From: Aureococcus anophagefferens
Taxonomy: Eukaryota; Sar; Pelagophyceae; Pelagomonadales; Pelagomonadaceae
Reading direction: 5' to 3'
NCBI RefSeq assembly: GCF_000186865.1
Contig: NW_008705612.1
Coordinates: forward strand, 170,507 to 187,368
DNA length: 16,862 nucleotides
Part shown: one piece after another, positions 6,966-12,830 of the stretch
Position numbering within the stretch: the first letter of the stretch is position 1
How the letters are laid out: each line of letters begins with the position of its first letter
The notes under the pieces: generated by a model
Seen by the model: the letters and a program-made list of their open reading frames with translations, nothing else
Database searches by the model: none
What the model was told of the DNA's origin: nothing
Made by a program: the position numbers and the translations under genes

Positions 6966-7799
6966 TCCCGCGCGGACTGAGCCACTCCGCCTGCGGCCTC
7001 GCAATGCCTCACACCGCGGCGAGACGCCGCCTCCGACACGCAGCGGCCTTCGGCCGCCTGCCCGACCCAGCCTCCCCTTCGCCTGGGGCTTCGGCCCTCC
7101 ATCAGAGGAAGGGGAACTCCAACACAAATCCCCCAACGGCCCGTGCCAGCCGGCACGGTGCTCGTCGAGCGCCCGGACGCGCCAGGCACGGCCTCACGGG
7201 TCCTGGCGATCGAGGCCGCGTCGGCCATGGGCGCCGGCGACGTCCTGGCACCGTGGTCCCTAACGAGGACCACACGCGTCCCCTGGCCCGTTCAACCGAG
7301 CAACCCGCCGCGCCATTCCGCTGACGCGCGGGTGGCCCAGGGGCCTCCATGCCAATTCCGCTGACGCCCCTTCCCACTAGCACGTGATTCGAGGCGTCTC
7401 ATCATTCGTAAACAACCCTCTCACAGCCTTCTCGGGGAGCGCGCGCGCGTCCCGACCTAGGCTGAGGTCTTCTGTCCATGGCCATGCGCCCCTCCTTCTT
7501 CTCCAGTGGCCGCGCTACGTGCCCCTCCGCCATGCGGCCCCTGCGAGGGAGCAGAGATACCCCCGGCGGTATCCCCCGTATCCTACAACACTCACACCCC
7601 GAGTCTGTATCTGTACAATCTTCGATTAGCCAGGAAAGTAGCGCCCAGAGGAGAGAGAGAGAATGAGCTGTTATTTATTATTGCAGCTCAGTCGATACTC
7701 GCTCCTTATGCTCTTATCTGGCCGGCGCTGCTGAAGCAGCCCGCCGGCGAAATTCTTTCTGAGGAAGGGGGCACAGTGTAAGTCCGAGCGGCGGCGACC
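6966..7799. other. GC-rich non-coding region and 5' flank of the 7800 gene
   Basis: No convincing gene is seen. Long frames on both strands are Arg/Pro/Ala-rich and overlap each other, as expected from GC-rich non-coding DNA. A GA microsatellite lies at about 7651-7662. A strong hairpin near 7721-7748 sits in the probable 5' untranslated region of the next gene. Confidence 0.4.
7721..7748 (+). other. GC-rich stem-loop about 50 bp upstream of the 7800 start codon
   Basis: GCCGGCG (7721-7727) pairs with CGCCGGC (7742-7748), and inside it CTGC pairs with GCAG around a TGAA loop, leaving a two-base CC bulge. Eleven base pairs in total, mostly G-C, in what is probably leader RNA. Such a stem could slow ribosome scanning; this is inference. 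Confidence 0.4.
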
Positions 7800-9719
7800 A
7801 TGGTTGTGTCCAACCCGGTCCCGCTGGAGCTCCAGGGGCGCCCGTTCGTTGAACAGGCGCGGGCCCTACCAGCGCGGGTCGCGCTGGAGGCGTTTTTCGC
7901 GGCAGCTGCGGGCTTCACGGAGGAATCGCCCGACGGCAGCGCCTTTTTAGGGGTGCTGGAAAGGGTAGCATTGGAGATTTTTCGTGGGGACACTCTCTTG
8001 CAAGTGCGCGGGTTCTCGCCAGGGCAGCAGATGGATTACATCGGTCGGGCGGTGCACCAGTTGGTGCGTGAGAATTATCTGCAGCGGGTGGATTTTCCTG
8101 AGTGGGAAGCAGCTGTGGCGGCGCTGTCGCAGGCTGTTCAGGGCCGGGCTGTGGATGTGAACTTCGAGTTATCGATTTGTGACGAGGCACGGGCACCTGA
8201 CTTAGTCGAGGGTCTGTTTCAGGTGAATGACAGGGCGCTCAGTGCTCCTGTCACTGTGGCACAGGTCCAGAGCATGTTGGATGCGCGAGATGCGACCAAC
8301 AAGCGAGACTTCGAGACGATGCTGGGCGATAATAATGTAACGTTAACGGCCAGTATTACAGAGATAGTTAAGCAGCAAATGACAGAGGTGGTTAAGCAGC
8401 AAATGACAGAGCTAGCAGCAGCCCGCGAGCGGCCACCGCAGGCCGCAGCCCAGGCGCTGGCGCCTCCGGCAACGGCCCTAGCATTGGCTGGAGGAGCACA
8501 GCCTCCTCGGCAGGAAGGGCAACCGGGTGCGGTAGTACTGGCGCCAGCGGCAGCCCCAGTCCCGCCGCAGCAGGTACCGCCACTGGTGGGGGATGCGGCG
8601 CGCCCTCAGCGGCCGCCCCCGCCGCTGGAGCGGCCAGAAGGCGGAGCGCCTCTATCAGCGGAAGCACCAACGTTTGTTCCCGGAGGAACTCAGCGCGGTC
8701 AGCAAGTAGCGGCCCCGGCTCCGGGCCGGGCCCCAGCGTCGCCAGCGCGGCTTCAACCGCAGGTTTTCGATCCGCCGGCGTCGCCTGGGTTGGAGATGGC
8801 AAAGACAGTGTATGCGGATATCAACGGTAAGTGGCGCGAGGTCAATGTCTTGTGCCACCAACGGGGGATGATCTGTGTGGCATGGATTGGCGGGGAGTCG
8901 CAGCAACGGCAGAGTATGGAGTTGCCGCGGAGCAAGGTACGGACGCTTGAGGAGCACAATGATCTTAAAGGGCGGTTCCTTATTCAGCAGTTTCCCATGC
9001 TTATGCGTTTCTTCGGTGCTGCCGGAGAAGTGGAGCAGCATCAGCACATCAAGATGCTGGCAAGCGGCGTTAAGTCCGTTGCCAGCGACGTCTATAGTAT
9101 GGACGTCAAAGCGGCTGCAGTGGAGCGAGCCATTTCGAGCATCGGGATGAACGAGGAAATGATAAGCGCAATGTTTGCGAGCGGCCCTCAGGCGCCTCAG
9201 CGGGCAGTGTTTGGTCACGTCACCGCCAAGCTGGCTGAGGCCATTAGAACGTCTCAGCAGAGCGGCGAAGGTTTGATCAAGATCACAGATGCGTCGACTA
9301 AGGTAGCAAACCTGGGCACTCAGGTTTGGGACTCGGCCACAACGGGCAGCGGTGCTGCGTACTCTAAGCACGTGCTCGAGAGCACCAGTGAGCCGGGCGC
9401 TCGGACGGCGCGCGTGCTTGTGGATATGGGTGCTGGAGTGCAAGGCGCGGAGGATTTGTTGCGAGTGGGGAGGTCTCGGGGTGATTTTCCGGGCAAAGTC
9501 CCGCAAATGGGGCATGGTCCCCTGTTCCCATCCATGCGCACAGATGCTCAGCAACACGCGGAGACAGCATCTATGCAGGTCTCGTCGAGCGTGGTTGTCA
9601 GCCAGATAATGCCAGGCGCTTACTCAGCGTCGAAATCTGAACATGAAGTGTGGGAGCTCAGTCATCCAACAGGAGAAGCAGAAATTCCGAGTCGGTCGTG
9701 CACGGCACCGTGGCGTTAA
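7800..9719 (+). CDS. Unknown 639-residue protein with Pro/Ala-rich centre and possible SH3/Tudor-like segment
   Basis: Intact ORF from ATG 7800 in a strong Kozak context (GCGACCATGG) to TAA 9717-9719. Residues 1-185 are a helical domain (e.g. LEAFFAAAAGFTEE, DYIGRAVHQLVRENYLQRVD). A 24-bp unit at 8361-8408 encodes EIVKQQMT/EVVKQQMT (188-203), coiled-coil-like. Residues about 205-330 are a disordered Pro/Ala/Gln linker. Residues about 336-385 (GKWREVNVLCHQRGMICVAW, then LPRSKVRTLEE) have the alternating pattern of a small beta barrel of the SH3/Tudor/Agenet type; this is a tentative resemblance. The rest is helical with several short Ser/Thr-rich parts. There is no signal peptide or membrane helix. 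The architecture (helical N-terminus, coiled coil, disordered linker) could fit a Gag-like or nuclear scaffold protein, but I see no zinc knuckle, protease or polymerase. Function unknown. Confidence 0.7.
   Translation: MVVSNPVPLELQGRPFVEQARALPARVALEAFFAAAAGFTEESPDGSAFLGVLERVALEIFRGDTLLQVRGFSPGQQMDYIGRAVHQLVRENYLQRVDFPEWEAAVAALSQAVQGRAVDVNFELSICDEARAPDLVEGLFQVNDRALSAPVTVAQVQSMLDARDATNKRDFETMLGDNNVTLTASITEIVKQQMTEVVKQQMTELAAARERPPQAAAQALAPPATALALAGGAQPPRQEGQPGAVVLAPAAAPVPPQQVPPLVGDAARPQRPPPPLERPEGGAPLSAEAPTFVPGGTQRGQQVAAPAPGRAPASPARLQPQVFDPPASPGLEMAKTVYADINGKWREVNVLCHQRGMICVAWIGGESQQRQSMELPRSKVRTLEEHNDLKGRFLIQQFPMLMRFFGAAGEVEQHQHIKMLASGVKSVASDVYSMDVKAAAVERAISSIGMNEEMISAMFASGPQAPQRAVFGHVTAKLAEAIRTSQQSGEGLIKITDASTKVANLGTQVWDSATTGSGAAYSKHVLESTSEPGARTARVLVDMGAGVQGAEDLLRVGRSRGDFPGKVPQMGHGPLFPSMRTDAQQHAETASMQVSSSVVVSQIMPGAYSASKSEHEVWELSHPTGEAEIPSRSCTAPWR
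8361..8408 (+). repeat. Two-copy 24-bp in-frame tandem repeat
   Basis: GAGATAGTTAAGCAGCAAAT and its last four bases (8361-8384) are followed directly by a copy (8385-8408) differing only in the second codon (ATA to GTG). It adds one eight-residue helical unit to the protein. Confidence 0.9.
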
Positions 9720-10169
9720 AAAAGCGCTAGGGAGGTGAGCTTCAGCGGTTCGCCGTGATGGGCCACATGCCCCCAGTCTGTTCCGCTCAAGCAACTTGCA
9801 GCAAAATTCATGGCCCCGGGCTTCTCCTTGTCGCGAGTCTGTGTCGCCGGCAACTCCTCCCGGCGCGGGGCCTTTACTGGTGTGCTGGGCGTCTTATCCA
9901 TCACCATCCTGATCTGTATGCGCATCTGCGCATCCCGGATCTTAAGATTTCCGCCTAAAGAAAGCGTTGATCTCATCGACCGACAGGCCTTCCCGTAGGC
10001 CCATGACTGCTCGCTTATCCTTAGCTGCTACGTCTATTCCGTCCAGGTGACCGATGCAAAAAGTCTGATCCTGCTTGGCCCACTGACAAACCATGCTAGC
10101 TAGATGCCATTCGGCGAACAATCGAGCCCAATAAAGAGTCGTTTTGACGACTGATTTAGGACAAATCAT
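9716..10169 (-). CDS. Small two-frame gene with candidate +1 frameshift (or frameshift mutation)
   Basis: The first frame starts at ATG 10169 and runs 75 codons to TAA at 9944-9942, ending LSVDEINAFFRRKS. The +1 frame overlaps it and continues to TAA at 9716 with KIRDAQMRIQIRMVMDKTPS and a Pro/Lys/Glu-rich tail. From the AAG at 9943-9941 onward the second frame has strongly GC-biased third positions, as in real coding DNA, and a chance 80-codon continuation right at the stop is unlikely. The junction reads AAA-TCT-TAA-G: slipping one base at the stop joins the frames, the arrangement used in known programmed +1 frameshifts. A simple one-base indel or a short intron would look the same. About 150 residues in total if joined; no family is recognised and it lacks antizyme features. 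Its stop overlaps the stop of the convergent 7800 gene by two bases. Confidence 0.4.
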
Positions 10170-10330
10170 ATAGATTATTGCAATGATAATTCATTATACA
10201 TGATAGCCGTGGTCCAGCGGCCCGCGGCAGCGGTCCGCGGCGGCGCTCGGGACCGTCGTGGACTAGCAGGGGCCCCGGCCGAGGCCCGGACGCGGCCGCC
10301 ACTTCTCGGCTGAGCGCCTTCTGCGGTGTA
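10170..10330. other. Spacer with a GC-rich block
   Basis: Bases 10170-10205 are AT-rich and lie directly upstream of the small gene, so they may hold its promoter. Bases 10210-10320 are extremely GC-rich, with CCGCGG repeated and GGTCC/GGACC complementary pairs that could fold. No gene is supported. Confidence 0.35.
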
Positions 10331-12079
10331 CTAGGAGACTGTTGTGGCAGCCTCTGTTGACGAAGTTGACGAAGTTGACGATGACGATGAGTCGCTTGTC
10401 GAGGCAGACGACGTCGACGACGACATCGACGAGGAGTCTGCCGACGACGAAACTGAGGAAAACGACGACCTCATACCTGAGCTGATGTTTTTGGCCTTGC
10501 TCCGCGCCTTCTTCCGTGCTGCCGCCGCTTGGGGAGGTTCTATAGCAATGAGCTGGAAGTGAGACACAAGAGTTTTGAATGTGACCCGAATCGTAGAACT
10601 GAAAGCAACATTTGCGTGATTGCCAGGCAGTCCAGCTGAGAAGAGGACAAAAAAATAGCCAGCAATGTCAGATAATCCACCTCTCGCAAGATTTGTGATC
10701 ATTTTTTTCCGGAAAGCTACCAAAGCAGCATTTGTAGAGCCACCAGCAGCAAGATTATCCACAACCTTTCCAGCCTCGCGCTGGAAAATCATCGCCATGG
10801 CAAAACACATCGTTGGATAGATGAGAAACAGAATCAAGTAACCATTAAAGAGACGAGTCCACGGGCCCATCCAGAGTACGTAAGCAAGCCACATCTGGCT
10901 TTCTACGACAAGTAGAAATACCACAGCCACAGAGATTTCCTTCTTGTACACCTGGAACACAGGCGCTGCTTTACTCATTTTCTTGGCTGCAGCTGATTCA
11001 TTATTCCAATTGAGAGCCAAAATCAGGGTGGTGTAGGTCGCCCATGTACTATATTCGAATTGCCAAAAAGTAATTGACAAAGTCAAGGGAGTGAACGAGT
11101 TATACTTTACCATCCCGCCGTAAAAAGAACAAGTGTACGTGCTTAAGATGCGTCCTGCATTGGCGATGCCTTCCATGGGACAGACAACTTGCTGCACTTT
11201 CCAATCATCCTTCATCTTCGTGGTCTTACTGCCAAGAGTGGCAAACAGCATGGGCCCATACTGAATTGCAAGCAAGAAATTCCAAAACATGAAACAATTC
11301 GATAAAAACATTAAAACAGGAGTCAACCACCGAGTAAAAAACGACCGTCTCTTTGCTGCAAATTCGGCACCACCCCGCCACCTTCCTCTTGCAGTAATGA
11401 GTGAAAATGGTCGGTTCCTGTGCATTTGGCGGGCAATAACAATATCTTCATAATAGCTTGTCTGAACAAACATCATTTTACCCCATTTTCTCGTGCGGTG
11501 CCATGTTGTTTTGCTCGTCAGATACGCAGAAGGTGAACCGACTAGCACGTCTACGGGGTTATCAGTGGATTGGAATGTAGCCAGCAATCTCGCTCTGACT
11601 AAGTTCATGGTGAATGACCATAGAGTACACTTACCACCACCAACTAACCCGGGCCAGCTGTAATGTGCAAGAATCTTGTATCGCAAGTCTCCCAGCTTGC
11701 GTGGTGGGCAGAAATATGCGAAATCGAGAGCGTTATAATCTCTGTTGGTGACTATGTCATCGCTCGTGACTTCAGCAAACAATCCAACGTGCTTTCCCAG
11801 AAGCCAAAGATCTGTGAAATACATGCCATCCCGGACGTTCGTGTAACCCGCATTCTGAGATATCTTATTCTTGTAAGGATAGTGCGCGCTGGCGCCAAAA
11901 AACATAAAGTTGGGCTTGGTGGTAGGAGGATACTTAAAAGAATGGGGCGCAGCTTCAGACCTTGGAAATTTCATAATGGGAACGTTAGTTCCGGACCGAA
12001 CTTTACCTTGAACCTGAATCAGAGAGACGAATAAGGGGAGGCATCTGCGCGTAATCGCGACAATACAAATTCGACGCAT
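10331..12079 (-). CDS. Multi-pass membrane protein of unknown family with Ser-rich C-terminal tail
   Basis: The protein has 582 residues from ATG 12079; the frame extends eight codons further to a TTG but the ATG is preferred. Residues 1-25 (MRRICIVAITRRCLPLFVSL and on) are basic then hydrophobic and could be a signal or transit sequence. Residues 40-235 are soluble and rich in aromatic residues. Hydrophobic segments long enough to span a membrane lie at about 251-283 (one or two passes), 328-357, 382-405, 410-432 and 468-488. The segment PMEGIANAGRILSTYTCSFY (301-320) between the first two is Cys/Gly-rich. A basic stretch RKKARSK (522-528) precedes a tail (533-577) that is mostly Ser with Thr, Ala and Asp, a likely phosphorylated or glycosylated disordered region. 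I do not recognise the family; a transporter, channel or membrane enzyme are all possible. The frame is intact with no visible introns. Confidence 0.7.
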   Translation of the reverse strand: MRRICIVAITRRCLPLFVSLIQVQGKVRSGTNVPIMKFPRSEAAPHSFKYPPTTKPNFMFFGASAHYPYKNKISQNAGYTNVRDGMYFTDLWLLGKHVGLFAEVTSDDIVTNRDYNALDFAYFCPPRKLGDLRYKILAHYSWPGLVGGGKCTLWSFTMNLVRARLLATFQSTDNPVDVLVGSPSAYLTSKTTWHRTRKWGKMMFVQTSYYEDIVIARQMHRNRPFSLITARGRWRGGAEFAAKRRSFFTRWLTPVLMFLSNCFMFWNFLLAIQYGPMLFATLGSKTTKMKDDWKVQQVVCPMEGIANAGRILSTYTCSFYGGMVKYNSFTPLTLSITFWQFEYSTWATYTTLILALNWNNESAAAKKMSKAAPVFQVYKKEISVAVVFLLVVESQMWLAYVLWMGPWTRLFNGYLILFLIYPTMCFAMAMIFQREAGKVVDNLAAGGSTNAALVAFRKKMITNLARGGLSDIAGYFFVLFSAGLPGNHANVAFSSTIRVTFKTLVSHFQLIAIEPPQAAAARKKARSKAKNISSGMRSSFSSVSSSADSSSMSSSTSSASTSDSSSSSTSSTSSTEAATTVS

Positions 12080-12170
12080 CGTCGAGGAGGCTAGGTAAAC
12101 CAATTGGTGTGCGTTAAGTGCAGGTGATATTAGGGAATGATATAAGATATAGAATGATATAGTTGGATTA
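12080..12170. promoter_or_regulatory. AT-rich immediate upstream region of the membrane-protein gene
   Basis: Bases 12128-12165 are AT-rich with repeated GATATA-like words (TGATATAAGATATAGAATGA), at 50-90 bp upstream of the start codon on the opposite strand. It is a candidate core promoter on position and composition only. Confidence 0.25.
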
Positions 12171-12296
12171 CGAGCTGGGTGTTGCCTTCAGCATGGGCTC
12201 CACCCAGCTCGGGCACTAGCCTAGTCTAGGACCCCCAGGAAAAGAATAGGGCCGGCTGGATAGGAGAAGATTTTCCTGGGGTGCGCTCAGGCGCAC
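12171..12296. repeat. Cluster of three perfect inverted repeats
   Basis: Hairpin A: CGAGCTGGGTG (12171-12181) with CACCCAGCTCG (12201-12211), 11 bp. Hairpin B: CCCCAGGAAAA (12233-12243) with TTTTCCTGGGG (12271-12281), 11 bp, whose loop contains the palindrome GCCGGC. Hairpin C: GTGCGC-TCAG-GCGCAC (12281-12296), 6 bp. All pair perfectly and follow one another within 126 bp. Candidates are a structured non-coding RNA, a leader of the membrane-protein gene, or the end of a fold-back element. Confidence 0.6.
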
Positions 12297-12379
12297 AATA
12301 ATAGAAGAGGATGTCAGCGACAGACTACTGTTCCTATCTCTCAACTTAATTCTATGAAGAAGCAAAAGGCTTATGCTTG

Positions 12380-12384
12380 GTCTT
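12380..12384. repeat. Target-site duplication, left copy
   Basis: GTCTT directly precedes the TG of the left LTR and matches GTCTT at 15983-15987 directly after the right LTR. Five bases is the usual duplication made by LTR-retrotransposon integrases. Confidence 0.9.
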
Positions 12385-12544
12385 TGCAAAGAATATAGAC
12401 TGACCTTGCTGTCTGTCTCTCTCTCTCTATCTCTATATCTCCATGACTATACTGTAGTACAGTACGCTACACTACCACTACCCTACTACCATCATGCTAG
12501 TACTGTACCTACCCTAGTTAGGCTCTCTTTCCCGTTCCCCCTCC

Positions 12545-12552
12545 TTTATAAT
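12545..12552 (+). promoter_or_regulatory. TATA-like box in the left LTR
   Basis: TTTATAAT lies 139 bp before the LTR end. If it works as a TATA box, transcription would begin about 25-35 bases downstream, at or close to the hairpin at 12574-12589, which would define the U3/R border. This is inferred from sequence only. Confidence 0.4.
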
Positions 12553-12573
12553 CAGTTACTATCATATGACTGC

Positions 12574-12589
12574 GCTACCGTAAGGTAGC
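12574..12589 (+). other. LTR hairpin with GTAA tetraloop
   Basis: GCTACC-GTAA-GGTAGC is a perfect 6-bp stem closed by a GNRA-type tetraloop (GUAA in RNA). It is repeated at 15873-15888 in the right LTR and would sit near the 5' end of the element RNA. Confidence 0.5.
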
Positions 12590-12688
12590 ACACTGAGCTT
12601 CCCCTCTCACCCACTGTGCCTATCCTGCTACTACGGACTGTACCTTAACGTCAAGTTGATGTACGGGACTTAGTTTCTTTACAGGTTA

Positions 12689-12704
12689 TGGCGCGGGTGC
12701 GTCG
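12689..12704 (+). promoter_or_regulatory. Probable tRNA primer-binding site
   Basis: TGGCGCGGGTGCGTCG begins five bases after the left LTR. Its reverse complement ends CCA and can be read as a tRNA 3' end: a G discriminator, a seven-base acceptor strand CACCCGC and a T-stem strand starting with the invariant C61. The primer tRNA cannot be named from this window. Confidence 0.6.
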
Positions 12705-12830
12705 TTAGACGTACCCTTCCCACTTGTGCGAGAGACTGCTCTTGTTTGTGTGTGTGCCAAGAGGTGCTTGTCACACCTGTCCTTAATTGTGAGCCTGGTA
12801 CACATTCACACATAAAAATACCCGTCAGCT

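Larger units (their letters stand above)
12385..12683 (+). repeat. Left LTR
   Basis: The LTR starts TGCAAAGAATATAG and ends GTTTCTTTACA. It contains a TC microsatellite (about 12415-12440), a 15-bp perfect palindrome TACTGTAGTACAGTA (12450-12464), a TATA-like box and a small hairpin. The frame open across it is present in both LTRs and is not considered a gene. Confidence 0.95.

Noticed and set aside
6806..7383. Several 80-155-codon ORFs on both strands
   Set aside because: Mutually overlapping Arg/Pro/Gly-rich frames in GC-rich DNA, with no bias favouring any of them.
8655..9557. 300-codon minus-strand ORF
   Set aside because: Shadow of the 7800-9719 gene, which has a Kozak-type ATG and better composition; the antisense is His/Arg/Cys-rich.
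9716..10169. Ornithine decarboxylase antizyme, suggested by the stop-codon +1 site
   Set aside because: The second frame is only about 80 residues and Pro/Lys-rich, without recognisable antizyme features.
10344..10562. Plus-strand Asp/Glu-rich ORF
   Set aside because: It is the antisense of the Ser-rich tail of the minus-strand membrane protein; TCG/TCA serine codons read as acidic residues on the other strand.
12373..12588. 71-codon ORF across the LTR, repeated at 15672-15887
   Set aside because: It is an accident of the LTR sequence: low-complexity Ser/Leu/Tyr peptide from a TC microsatellite, duplicated only because the LTR is.
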